In this document: positions 7,940-17,039 of the stretch, piece by piece
How positions within the stretch are numbered: the stretch's first letter is position 1
Layout of the letters: each line of letters begins with the position of its first letter
Source of the DNA: Sphingomonadales bacterium
Lineage (GTDB): Bacteria; Pseudomonadota; Alphaproteobacteria; Sphingomonadales; Sphingomonadaceae
Length of the DNA stretch: 64,000 bases
Reading direction: 5' to 3'
Assembly: GCA_027485735.1 (NCBI GenBank)
Contig: JAIXQM010000194.1
Span: forward strand, 94,395 to 158,394
Made by a program: the position numbers and the translations under genes
The notes under the pieces: model-generated
What the model was told of the DNA's origin: nothing
Databases searched by the model: none
Seen by the model: the letters and a program-made list of their open reading frames with translations, nothing else

Positions 7940-9034
7940 ATGGATGTCAGCGGATCGCTCTATGGTTTTGGCGAGCGCGGCGAGGAGCGGCAGATGGCTT
8001 TTGCTGCGCTGGCACAGGCTGTGGCGGCCATTTCGCGGCTCGATGCCGAAATTTCGCATCACCCGCTCCGATCGGCGTGGCTGCGCGTCGAACGCGAGAT
8101 CGCGCTTGCCGCCGCAGCCCGCGAGACCGGGTTCGAGGCCGACGCCCAAAGCATCCTTGCCGCCCGCCTCGGCGCGCTCAACTTGCCGCGTGGTCATGTC
8201 CAGCTTGGAGACCTCGACGATCGCGCCCGGCGCTGGGCGCCGATCGGCCAGCGCAAGGGCCCGGCGGAATTGCGGGCGCTGGTGGCGAAGTTGGCGCCGG
8301 TGCGGGGCGATCGCGACCTGGTCGGGCTTTCCGAGAGAGTGGCGCGGGCGCTCGGGGATTGCTCGCAGTCGTCGTGGGAATTCGATGAGTATCCCGACAC
8401 CAGCGTCCGGGTACTGCGAAACGTGCCCGCAGAGCCGGGAGCAGTCGATGCCGGCGACCTGGCGCTGGCGTTGCCGTTCGCTTTGCGGCGCATCGGGGTG
8501 ACAACGACCGTGCTCCCGGTGCTGGTCGGACGGCCGCGGGTGTTTGCGCAGGAAGAGGTGATGCCCCTTTTAGCGCTGACCCGTTGGGCGGAGACGCTCG
8601 AGCGCCAGGCAGGGGAGGGGGCTTCGCGACTGCGCGAGCTGCACCTTTACGCCTGGCAGGTCGAGCGGCGGCTTGCCGATGTGCGGCGGCCAGCGGCGTT
8701 GCGGCGCCTGGTGGCAGTGGCGCTGGGTTCGTGGTCGGTGTGGGCCGCAAAGCTGGCGCGCGATACACGCGTCGACATCTCGAGCGCATGGCGGACTTTG
8801 GAGCAGGCAGCGGACCTGGGGCTGGTGGCGGCGGTGCCGGGACAGAAGCGATCGCGCGGTGATGGCACGCTCTACGCCGCATCGCCCTTGCTACGCATGG
8901 CAGGGCTGATGTCGGTACGGCGCGGTCGGCCGGCGAAGACGGTGTTTGGTGGGGACGTTGGGGCCGGGCTGGGGGACGCCATTGCAGAACTTGATGCCGC
9001 GATGGCTGCAGCAGATAGAATGCTGACAGTCTGA
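7940..9034 (+). CDS. Helix-turn-helix protein of unknown function
   Basis: A 364-residue protein I do not recognise as a named family. ATG 7940 was chosen because the upstream extension is AT-rich and unlike coding sequence here. About residues 250-320 (LRRLVAVALGSWSVWAAKLA...SSAWRTLEQAADLGLV) look like a winged helix-turn-helix, followed by the stretch GDGTLYAASPLLRMAGL. The C-terminal motif ELDAAMAAADRML recurs in the gene at 10,284 as ELDAAMADVDRLL, so the two are probably distant paralogues. Similar plasmid proteins in rhizobia and sphingomonads are annotated only as HTH or RHE_PE00001-type proteins. A DNA-binding role in plasmid maintenance is possible but not shown. Confidence 0.6.
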   Translation: MDVSGSLYGFGERGEERQMAFAALAQAVAAISRLDAEISHHPLRSAWLRVEREIALAAAARETGFEADAQSILAARLGALNLPRGHVQLGDLDDRARRWAPIGQRKGPAELRALVAKLAPVRGDRDLVGLSERVARALGDCSQSSWEFDEYPDTSVRVLRNVPAEPGAVDAGDLALALPFALRRIGVTTTVLPVLVGRPRVFAQEEVMPLLALTRWAETLERQAGEGASRLRELHLYAWQVERRLADVRRPAALRRLVAVALGSWSVWAAKLARDTRVDISSAWRTLEQAADLGLVAAVPGQKRSRGDGTLYAASPLLRMAGLMSVRRGRPAKTVFGGDVGAGLGDAIAELDAAMAAADRMLTV

Positions 9035-9105
9035 TCTTCCCACAGGGGTGTTCACAAGAATTCAGGCTGTTCGATCGACCCGAGTTAGCGGCGATGGCGT
9101 GGAGG

Positions 9106-9948
9106 CTATCGTTCAGCGCTGCCTTTGCCTAGCGCCGGCAGCCGCTGCAGCCCGGCGGTGTCTGCCTGGTCAAAGCGGTTGAGCATTTCGATGAGCGGTA
9201 CGGGCGTCATGTCGCGGTGCATCGTGATCAGCTTCTGCACCAGCCCGATGCGCTTCTCGAGATTGTCGAGCTTGCGTCCTTCGACTTCGGCCGCGACCTT
9301 CTCGGCTTCTTGAAGAATGAGACGAGTCTCTGCTTCGAGCTTGAGGTTCTCCAGCCCCTTGCCGCGTAGCTGTTCGCGAAGGTGCTCGAGCGCTCGCGCG
9401 GTCATATCCTGCGCGGTGCCGCCCAGGGTGTCGCCGGTTCGCATGTCGATGACGGTGTCGAGCAAACTGTTGAGGGCAGCCATCAGACGTTTGCCCAGGG
9501 CCCGGCTCTGCTCCAACGCTTCGGGCTCTGCATGATAGCGCGACGGGTCTTCAACCGCCACAGCACGGGCGCCTGCTGCGACCTGCTTGTGGACCATCAG
9601 GAACGTGTCGACGATGAGATCCGAGGCGCGAATTGCTTCGGGCGTGTTCACGAAGGTCGTCACCCGCGTCACGCCGCGCTCGGTATAGGCCCACGGCAGA
9701 TAGGTGCGTCCGCCTCGACCGGGCTTTGAGGTCGCGGGTTGCGACCTCAAAGCGTCGAACTCTGCACGCGTCAATTGAAAGCGGTGACGGTCGTCGACGA
9801 GATCGCTGTTGCGCTTGATCGTTTCGTTAAACCGCTTGGTTTCCAGTCCAAGTGCGGCAGCTAGGTCGGCATCGAGCATCACAGGGATGCCGCGCACGCG
9901 ATAAATTGAAGGGGTGAGGCTCGTCGCCTGAAGATCGTCGCTCATCAT
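9106..9948 (-). CDS. ORF6N-domain DNA-binding regulator
   Basis: A 280-residue protein. The ORF6N domain, a DNA-binding module shared with phage and plasmid regulators, occupies about residues 10-125. Recognisable parts are YRVRGIPVMLDADLAAALGL, TKRFNETIKRN, RFQLTRAEF, and the aromatic segment YLPWAYTERGVTRV. The C-terminal half is helical and probably coiled (around GLENLKLEAETRLILQEAEKV), suited to oligomerisation. A palindrome lies across its ribosome-binding region and a second copy lies inside the gene, which suggests autorepression. It sits between two HTH genes on the opposite strand and may control one or both. Confidence 0.8.
   Translation of the reverse strand: MMSDDLQATSLTPSIYRVRGIPVMLDADLAAALGLETKRFNETIKRNSDLVDDRHRFQLTRAEFDALRSQPATSKPGRGGRTYLPWAYTERGVTRVTTFVNTPEAIRASDLIVDTFLMVHKQVAAGARAVAVEDPSRYHAEPEALEQSRALGKRLMAALNSLLDTVIDMRTGDTLGGTAQDMTARALEHLREQLRGKGLENLKLEAETRLILQEAEKVAAEVEGRKLDNLEKRIGLVQKLITMHRDMTPVPLIEMLNRFDQADTAGLQRLPALGKGSAER
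9725..9751. promoter_or_regulatory. Intragenic operator-like palindrome
   Basis: Two perfect 11-bp arms, TTTGAGGTCGC and GCGACCTCAAA, flank a 5-bp spacer. The sequence lies inside the ORF6N gene, about 200 bp from its start. A near-identical palindrome covers the start region of the same gene, so this is likely an auxiliary binding site. Confidence 0.65.
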
Positions 9949-9954
9949 GCTGCC

Positions 9955-9980
9955 TTTGAGGTCGCAAATTGTGACCTCAA
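9955..9980. promoter_or_regulatory. Operator-like palindrome at the ORF6N gene start
   Basis: Arms TTGAGGTCGC and GTGACCTCAA flank the spacer AAATT. It lies 8-32 bases upstream of the start codon and its proximal arm touches the AAAGG ribosome-binding sequence. Binding here would block transcription or translation initiation of the ORF6N gene. The remaining 300 bp to the next gene contain no other element I can identify. Confidence 0.65.
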
Positions 9981-10283
9981 TCGCATGGGAGACGCTCGAG
10001 GGGAAATGGCAGTGAACACGGTGACCATTGTGACGGCAACCGGCCTGCCGGCTATGTCGGCTGTAGCTTCATCAGACCCGACCGATCACGGGGGGTGAAG
10101 CGTCTCGGCCTATCCGGCGGCGCTTCACTGTGCAGTCAGATCGGCTACGTTTTAGGCCGACGTGCCGGTGATAGGTGGCCATAATGTTTAGTATGGGTAG
10201 TGCCTAAAAAGTCCATGCAGCGACTGTCTAGTGAAATGCACTTAGCTATGTTATGAAAAATGGAGCGCGGCAAGGAGGCAGCT

Positions 10284-11498
10284 ATGGGACTGAATTTGTT
10301 CGACAGTTCTGAAATCGATCCCGCCAAACTCGCCGCCGCCAGTGCCCGCTGCTACCTCGCACTCGGCCGCCTCGACGGCGCCATCGCGTACGCCGCGCCC
10401 AATGTGGTCGAGCTGTTCGCGCTGATGCTGGTGCGACGGACGCTGGCGCGATCGCTTGCCGCCGCCGGCTATCTGTTCACCGACGCGATGTTTGAGGCGT
10501 GGATTGCGCGCGCCGGTGGGCCACCGCAGGGTGGTCCTGGAACCGCAGCGCCGGCACCAGCGATCGCCGCGGCCGTTCTGTCAGAGCTGCGCGCTTCGAA
10601 ATGGCCCGCGCTTGCTGAGGCAGCCGACCTGGTCTCGCGCGCCGCGTCACATCTTGGTCGCGGTCAGCGAGGTCGTGCTGTTGATGATGCCGATCCGGAG
10701 AGCGGCGAGGCGCGGGGGGAAGGGCAGGGGGCGTGGCATTGCGACGGATTGGGAGGGGTCATCCCGGCGGCGCGGGCGGTTCTGTTCGATGGCGATTCGA
10801 CCAAATCCGAGCACGTTGATGCGCCACTTTCGCTGCTGGCGCAGCGGCTTGCCAAAGTGCCGGCCCTGTTCGCGCCGGTCGAGCGCGGCGCCGCCGTCAT
10901 CGAAACCGACGCCGGGCCCGTCGCCGTGCCGCTGGCGATGCAGCAGTCGCAAGGCTGGGCGCTGGGGCTCGTCGTCGGCGAGATGTTCGTCAACCTTGGC
11001 GTAATGCGCCGGCCGGTGCCGTTTGCGGGGGTGATTGCGCCTCAGGTTCTGCGAGGGGATTGCGAGCCCGAGGTTCGGTTGTTGCGGCTTGCCACCGACA
11101 TCGGCCAAGGAGCCCATGAGATGCTCGAGGACCTGGAGACGGCGCGGCGCCTGGTGAGCCGAGCTGAAGCCGCGTTGCTCGACGCACGCAGCACCTCGCG
11201 CGCGCCTGCGGTGTTTGCGCTGATTGCGGGGCTGGGGCTGGCCACGCGGGGGGAGGTTTGCGACGGGTTCAAGATGACGGCTGCAGGTGCCGATGGCGTG
11301 TTGGCGAAGTTGCTGGCGGCGGGGTTGATCGCGCGCCGGCCGGGCAGGGCAGGGGGGTTTTGTGTGGCTGCGGTCGCCGGCGATACGCTTGGCGGCAGCT
11401 TCAGTCAGGTAACCGACGCTCGGGTTGCAAGCGGTGTTGACGAGCTGGACGCCGCAATGGCTGACGTTGATCGTTTGCTCGCAAGACCCGCAACATGA
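10284..11498 (+). CDS. Winged-helix protein of unknown function, paralogue of the 7,940 gene
   Basis: A 404-residue protein. The ATG at 10284 is preceded at good spacing by AAGGAGG, one of the clearest ribosome sites in the window. The N-terminus is helical (LAAASARCYLALGRLDGAIAY). The last 110 residues resemble a winged helix (VFALIAGLGLATRGEVCDGF...VLAKLLAAGLIARR), and the end carries ELDAAMADVDRLL, shared with the product of the gene at 7,940. I do not recognise the family. The two genes flank the ORF6N regulator and all three may belong to one plasmid-encoded regulatory group. Confidence 0.55.
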   Translation: MGLNLFDSSEIDPAKLAAASARCYLALGRLDGAIAYAAPNVVELFALMLVRRTLARSLAAAGYLFTDAMFEAWIARAGGPPQGGPGTAAPAPAIAAAVLSELRASKWPALAEAADLVSRAASHLGRGQRGRAVDDADPESGEARGEGQGAWHCDGLGGVIPAARAVLFDGDSTKSEHVDAPLSLLAQRLAKVPALFAPVERGAAVIETDAGPVAVPLAMQQSQGWALGLVVGEMFVNLGVMRRPVPFAGVIAPQVLRGDCEPEVRLLRLATDIGQGAHEMLEDLETARRLVSRAEAALLDARSTSRAPAVFALIAGLGLATRGEVCDGFKMTAAGADGVLAKLLAAGLIARRPGRAGGFCVAAVAGDTLGGSFSQVTDARVASGVDELDAAMADVDRLLARPAT

Positions 11499-12050
11499 TT
11501 GTGCATCACATTCGTCACACGTTCAAGTGTCGCTCCTTTGCGGCATCATCGGTCGCCGGAATTTTCTCTGAAGAAAACCTGACGCCTGATTTTCAAAAGC
11601 GGCCGTTCAGCGGAGCGCAGAGATATGGCCGGGATTGGACCGTTCGCGGTCAGGGGGCTTTGAATTGAAATGCGTTTTAAGCTGCCATCCTTCAGCATGC
11701 TGCGGATCAATGTCGATTTTGCGGAGCAGGAGGCCGCCAAAAATTGTTGAATTCAAAAGAGGAATTCTTAGCCGTAAGCTTTGGTCATAAGTATGGTGTT
11801 AAATCCAGCCCAACGAAGTGCCGGAGAGATCAGCGCGGCCATAATTGAGCGGCGTGGAGTAGGACATGCAAACATTCGTGACGTTTATCGTTGACCCGGG
11901 CTTCTACTCTGCTGGACAGTGGGAAGCAGTTCGCGGATGTTGGTTCCATGTTTGGCGATCTCTCATCAGCGGTTTTTAAGGGTCGTCCGTGGTTGCAGTA
12001 GCAGCACCCATCCGATTGCATCAGCACGTGCAAATGCCGGAATGTCATAA
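11499..12050. other. Gene-free stretch before the defence island
   Basis: About 550 bp with only short open frames and lower GC than the surroundings (for example 11,740-11,810). I see no RNA gene, no insertion-sequence ends and no conserved protein. It may be the left junction of the island and includes the promoter of the SIR2 operon. Confidence 0.4.
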
Positions 12051-15000
12051 ATGAGCCTTCGCTTTTCCGAGGCCGGGCCAGAATTTCCCGAACAGCTGGT
12101 CGATGCTCTCCTTACTGGCGATGTCGTCTTCTTGTGCGGCGCGGGGGTTAGCGCACCGCAATTGCCTGGTTTCGGTGCGCTCGTGACGCGCTGCTTCGCC
12201 GGTCTTAACGTCGATATGAGCGCGTCGGAGCAATTGTCGTTTAAAGAGAATCGGTTCGAAGAAACGCTTGGGTCGCTCAGCCGCCGTATCGTTAATCCAG
12301 CTGACATGACCCGCTCAGTCGTGGCGGAGTTGCAGCCGCCCGTCGACGCGGATCTCTCGCATCATCGCACCATCCTGCGCCTGTCGCGCGATCTCGAAAA
12401 CCGCCCGGCGATAGTGACCACCAATTTTGACACGCTGATCGAACGCGCGCTGATCGAGACTGAGGATGTCGATAAGGTCCGTGCCTTCAGTTTTGCTGGG
12501 CAGGATCTGCCGCCGCCAGGCAGCGCCGGGTTTGGCGGCATCATCCACATCCATGGTCGGATTGCCGACGCGGATCTTGGGCTAGATGAGACACCGCTGA
12601 TCGTGACGAGCGCCGATTATGGCGATGCATATATGCGATCTGGCTGGGCTTCGCGGTTCCTTTTCGATCTTTGCCGCACCAAAACCATTGTTCTGCTCGG
12701 CTACAGTGCCGGCGATGCGCCGGTACGATATTTCCTAAATGTACTTGAAGCAGATCGGCAGCGCTTTCCTGATCTGCGCCCTGTCTATGCCATCGACGCG
12801 GTGGTGACGCGCGACTTGGCCGATGTCCGCTGGGCAGCGCTTGCGGTCGAGCCGATCGCTTATGAGTACCAACTCGATGCGAAGGGCAACCCGACCAGCC
12901 ATGCCGCACTGTGGCCAGACTTGGACAGACTAGCGGACCTCGTCGAGCGACCGCGGGGGACGCGGCGCGACTGGGCGCAGGCGATCCTCGCAAGGCCGCT
13001 CGCCGACGCCAATGCTGCGGAACTCGATCACGCCGCATGGCTGTTCAGCGGCCGTCGAGACCTGTGGTCACTCGCGATCCCGACCATTATCGATGGGGAC
13101 TGGTTCGACTTCTTCGCCGACCGAAAGTTATGGACAGAGCGCGACGCGTCCTGGATTCTCGCCGCTTGGATGGTCACTGATCTTGCGTCACCCGACCGGT
13201 TCCGAAGGGCGGTCGACTGGCTCAACAAGCTCGGCAAGCCGTTCGCCGACGAACTGGCGAACCGGATCCGGCACGTGAAGGATTCGCCGCTCCTGTGGTT
13301 GCGCCTCTGGCGCCTCCTCACGATCAGCCGGCCCGATCGTAGTGACCAGTGGGAAGACCGTGCATATGCGCTGATGGAGGTGCTTAAAGGCCCCGTTGTG
13401 CTGCACGCCGACCTCGAACGCGCAGTGGGATTGCTGACTCCAGCGCTTGAACTCCGGTCTGGCAGGTCTTTCTTCGACGATGGACCAGCGATTGATCAGC
13501 CGCGGCGTCTCTCCGACCTCGCCTGGCCGCGACTAACTATCTCGGACCGCGGCGGCGCGTCGGACCTCGTTGCCGCGTTGACCGCGGTGCCGCAGCCGCT
13601 TGTACTGCTCGAGATCGCCAGCGCGAGGCTTCGCGCGACGGTCAGGCTTTCGCTCGATATCGGCATGGTCGAGGGTGACTATGATGGCAATGATAGCGCG
13701 GTGCCGTCCGTCGAGCCCCACGGTCAAAACGAGCACCACAACGGACCTATTTTCTTGGTCGAACTTCTCGCCCGGCTGCTTGCGCCGGCGGCCGCCGAAG
13801 ATCGCGATGCGGTGCGCGCGCAAGCCTTAGCTTGGAAGGCCATGCCTGGCCTATTGGGGACGCGGCTCTGGCTTCATGGCTTGCGTCAAAACGAGCTGTT
13901 CGACGCCGACGAAGCGATCGCTGGACTGGCGGGCCTCTCGCGCGACATCTTCTGGGCGGTGCGCCGCGAGCTCGCGCTTGTTCTGCGTGATCGCTCCGGC
14001 GATGCGAATGCCGACCTGGTTGCTGTCGTCGAGCAGCGCATCCTGACCGAGGGACCGGCCTATTACGCGCGTTATCCCATCGAGGACGGCCAGACAGATT
14101 GGAGGAGCCAGGCCCTCGACGCGGAGGTCTGGCTGCGGCTCAACATGCTCGAGCAGGCGGGCAGACTGTCGGGCGAAGGTTCGACGGAGCTTGCAGCCAT
14201 CAAAGCGCGGCACGCGTATCTGGCGCGTGGCGTCGAGGATCAGGACTTTTTCGGGTCCTATTCGACCGGCGTCCGTATGGTGGTCGGTGATGCTCAGCCA
14301 ATCCTCGATGCAGCCGAAGGCGAGCGATTGCAGGTCGCGCGCGAGGTGCTCGGCAGCCATGATATCGAAAGACAGCAAGGGTGGAGCGTGTTTTGCCGCA
14401 CCAACCCGAGAGGCGCCTTCGATACACTCATGACTGGGCCGCTCGACGAAGCCAATGCTCCGCTTTGGCGGGACCTGATCGGCTCTCTGTCCTTTCCGGA
14501 AGGCGAGAAGGATCCTGACCGACGGCCGCTCGTCGTCTCGCTCTTTGCTACGCTCGAGCCGGCCGAAGCACCTTTTCTCGCACTGGTTATAGACCGTCTT
14601 GCCGATCTTTACTGGTCCTCACCGCGCCAGGCTGAACCCGCGATCGCGGCTTGGTGGCCGAGGCTGTTCGCGTCAGCCGTAGCGCGTGACACCGAGCCAC
14701 TCGATCCTACGCGAGATCTTTATGCCGACCTAATCAACACCGCAGGTGGGCGCCTGACCCAAGCCGCACTCATCGATATCGAGGCCCGACGCAAATCGGG
14801 TGAGCCGGTCGATCCGCCACTACTGGCAGCGCTGGACGCTGCCGCGGCGGCACCGGGTCGTCAGGGCACCATGGCCAGGGGCGCGCTCGTTTTCGCGGCT
14901 GGATTTGTGCTGACGATCGAGGGGCAGACGGTCACGCCGTTGCTCGAAGCCGCGCTGGCGGGAGATGGTGACGAGGCCATCGCGCTGCGCCGGGTCCTTG

Positions 15001-15665
15001 TCACTGATTCACGCCTGTCATCGGTCGCCTCCCGGACCTTCAGCGTGGCTGTTTTGCGCGGTGTCGGCGAGCTAACTGGGCAGGGCAGTGACCTCACCAA
15101 CGCCGCCGCCAAGGTCATCGCGCCAGCACTGTCGATTCTTCGGGGCGAGCAGACCGAGGCGAACTGGGGCATTGGCGTAGAAGACGCCGCTCGAGCACTC
15201 CGGAACGGACCATTATCCTTGCGTAGCGGTGCGACCGTACTTGTGAAGCAATGGATCCACCAAATCGATCCCGATCGCGCGGTCGCATGGCGCACGGGTA
15301 TCGGGCCGCTGTTACTCGCGGTCTGGCCGCGGGAGCGAGCTTTCCGCGAGCGAGAGTTCAGCCGAAATTTTGCCGATCTGGCCGTGGAGAGCGGCGACGC
15401 CTTTCCCGAGGCGCTCGAGCAGTTGCTGCCGCATCTGTCGCTGCTCGAAGGCCATGGTGGCATTTATGCGATCGAGCGTTCCGAGGCGCCGGAGAAATTT
15501 GCCCGGGAGACGCTCACCCTGCTGTGGAAGCTGTTCGGCCCTGGCACGACCAACGACCTATATGGTGTGCCGAAGATCCTCGATCGGCTGATTGCAGCGA
15601 TCCCGGCAATCGAACTGGACCGGCGGCTGCAATGGCTCGACCAGAAAGCCACGCGCTATGAGTGA
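12051..15665 (+). CDS. SIR2-domain defence protein with large C-terminal helical region (probably DUF4020)
   Basis: A 1204-residue protein with an N-terminal SIR2-like fold in about residues 15-290. Visible motifs are the NAD-binding GAGVS (30-34), TTNFD with the catalytic asparagine N125, the catalytic histidine in HIHG (H168), and LLGYSAGD. SIR2 domains in defence proteins usually destroy NAD+ on infection and so stop phage growth at the cost of the cell. The remaining 900 residues are helical and would act as a sensor or oligomer scaffold; the layout resembles SIR2_2 plus DUF4020 proteins, but I cannot confirm the domain. The stop overlaps the next gene by 8 bp, so the two should act together. 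Confidence 0.8.
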   Translation: MSLRFSEAGPEFPEQLVDALLTGDVVFLCGAGVSAPQLPGFGALVTRCFAGLNVDMSASEQLSFKENRFEETLGSLSRRIVNPADMTRSVVAELQPPVDADLSHHRTILRLSRDLENRPAIVTTNFDTLIERALIETEDVDKVRAFSFAGQDLPPPGSAGFGGIIHIHGRIADADLGLDETPLIVTSADYGDAYMRSGWASRFLFDLCRTKTIVLLGYSAGDAPVRYFLNVLEADRQRFPDLRPVYAIDAVVTRDLADVRWAALAVEPIAYEYQLDAKGNPTSHAALWPDLDRLADLVERPRGTRRDWAQAILARPLADANAAELDHAAWLFSGRRDLWSLAIPTIIDGDWFDFFADRKLWTERDASWILAAWMVTDLASPDRFRRAVDWLNKLGKPFADELANRIRHVKDSPLLWLRLWRLLTISRPDRSDQWEDRAYALMEVLKGPVVLHADLERAVGLLTPALELRSGRSFFDDGPAIDQPRRLSDLAWPRLTISDRGGASDLVAALTAVPQPLVLLEIASARLRATVRLSLDIGMVEGDYDGNDSAVPSVEPHGQNEHHNGPIFLVELLARLLAPAAAEDRDAVRAQALAWKAMPGLLGTRLWLHGLRQNELFDADEAIAGLAGLSRDIFWAVRRELALVLRDRSGDANADLVAVVEQRILTEGPAYYARYPIEDGQTDWRSQALDAEVWLRLNMLEQAGRLSGEGSTELAAIKARHAYLARGVEDQDFFGSYSTGVRMVVGDAQPILDAAEGERLQVAREVLGSHDIERQQGWSVFCRTNPRGAFDTLMTGPLDEANAPLWRDLIGSLSFPEGEKDPDRRPLVVSLFATLEPAEAPFLALVIDRLADLYWSSPRQAEPAIAAWWPRLFASAVARDTEPLDPTRDLYADLINTAGGRLTQAALIDIEARRKSGEPVDPPLLAALDAAAAAPGRQGTMARGALVFAAGFVLTIEGQTVTPLLEAALAGDGDEAIALRRVLVTDSRLSSVASRTFSVAVLRGVGELTGQGSDLTNAAAKVIAPALSILRGEQTEANWGIGVEDAARALRNGPLSLRSGATVLVKQWIHQIDPDRAVAWRTGIGPLLLAVWPRERAFREREFSRNFADLAVESGDAFPEALEQLLPHLSLLEGHGGIYAIERSEAPEKFARETLTLLWKLFGPGTTNDLYGVPKILDRLIAAIPAIELDRRLQWLDQKATRYE

Positions 15666-16605
15666 TTCCGAACTAAACCGGATCACAATCGAGACCGTCG
15701 ACCCGACACTATCGCTCGATGAAAAGAAGCGGTTGGTCGCTGATTCCGGTCGCCGCCGGCATCTGAGCTGGGGAATGGATTTCGACAGCCGAGCGCTGAC
15801 ACTCGACCAAGACATTCCCGATCATTGGGAAGAGCACGTGAAGGAGCTCCACCGGCAAAACCTGCAATCGGCGCGCGCGAGCATGATCGCGGAATTTGGC
15901 GAGCGCGGCATCGACGCCAAAATCGACAATTTTGTAGCGATGGGCGTAAAGCCGTTTTCGGTGCTGGCGCATCATAATGCGTTGTTTCACCAAGTTCGGC
16001 AGGCCTTCGTGATCGGCTCCTATTACCCCGCGCTGGTCGGCGCATGTGCGCTTGGCGAGCGTATCCTTAATCACTTGATGCTAGACATGCGCGGCCATTT
16101 CACCGCCACGCCCGAGTATAAGAAAGTCTACCGAAAGAATTCCTTCGACGATTGGAGCTTGCCGATCGATACGCTCGAAGCGTGGGACATTCTGTTACCT
16201 GATGCCGTCGTCGAGTACCGCGCGCTGATGCGACTGCGCCATCGATCTATCCATTTCAACCCTGAGACGATGAACGCACTGCGTGATGACGCACTTGCAG
16301 CGATCATCCACATGCGCTCGATCATAGAGCAGCAATTCGCCAGCCACGCTGTCCGACCCTGGTTTATAACCAATACGCTCGGCCACGCCTTCATCCGTAA
16401 AGATTACGAAAACCACCCCTACGTTCGCGCCTACTTCCTTCCCAATTGCCCGTTCGTTGGCCCGCTGTTCGGCATGGCACCGGGCGCTGGTGGATGGGAA
16501 TTTTTCGACCTACCCGATTACGGCGATGGTGACTGGACGGACGATGAGTTCGCAGCCGCATACAATAATCGCGATCCCACACTGGTTGCCAGCCCATTGG
16601 GGTAG
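15658..16605 (+). CDS. Partner of the SIR2 protein, with a HEPN-like motif
   Basis: A 315-residue protein whose ATG lies inside the end of the SIR2 gene, so translation is coupled. I do not know the family. Residues 186-202 contain RLRHRSIHF, fitting the Rx4-6H motif of HEPN ribonuclease or antitoxin-like domains (R194, H199), preceded by a helix with LVGACALGERILNHLML that could be the first HEPN helix. The C-terminus has a conserved-looking aromatic stretch (GGWEFFDLPDYGDG). If HEPN, it could be an RNase effector or a regulator of the SIR2 toxin. The RxH match is short and could be chance, so the domain call is tentative. Confidence 0.55.
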   Translation: MSDSELNRITIETVDPTLSLDEKKRLVADSGRRRHLSWGMDFDSRALTLDQDIPDHWEEHVKELHRQNLQSARASMIAEFGERGIDAKIDNFVAMGVKPFSVLAHHNALFHQVRQAFVIGSYYPALVGACALGERILNHLMLDMRGHFTATPEYKKVYRKNSFDDWSLPIDTLEAWDILLPDAVVEYRALMRLRHRSIHFNPETMNALRDDALAAIIHMRSIIEQQFASHAVRPWFITNTLGHAFIRKDYENHPYVRAYFLPNCPFVGPLFGMAPGAGGWEFFDLPDYGDGDWTDDEFAAAYNNRDPTLVASPLG

Positions 16606-17039
16606 TTATCATCGAGACCGGAAACAACAATCAATTGTCGGACTGACCTCAATCACGAAATCTCAGTTTAACGTCAGCTCTTTAGCCCCGAAATAGCCGC
16701 CGGACGCTAGTGTTGTCGCCGATTTCGAATAAACCCATGATTACCCGATACGAGCCTTGTGAGAAGTTCGCATATAAAGATCAGTTCGATAATCGATCAG
16801 TCTCGCATTTATGGCCAATCTCTCAATTTAACTTCAATCGTAACCGAATGAGTTTACTGACCGGAAGGTCCCATGTTTAGGGTCATTGTGACATGTCTGG
16901 CGCCGCTAAACACCGGTTCAGGGACGTACACAAGGGTCGCGCAAAGGCCGGTCATCGAATAGAAGTGCATGCGACTGCATTTTCGATGTCGCGGCCTATC
17001 ATGCAGAGACTGAGAGCAGGCCGAAGCCTTGGGGGATAG
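16606..17039. other. Intergenic region between two defence genes
   Basis: About 430 bp, clearly AT-richer than the flanking genes between 16,720 and 16,860. No gene, repeat or RNA was recognised. It should contain the promoter for the 17,040 gene, which has a G-rich ribosome-binding stretch (GGGGGAT) just before its ATG. Confidence 0.4.

Noticed and set aside
11499..12050. Possible insertion-sequence remnant
   Set aside because: No inverted ends, no transposase fragment and no direct repeats could be found.
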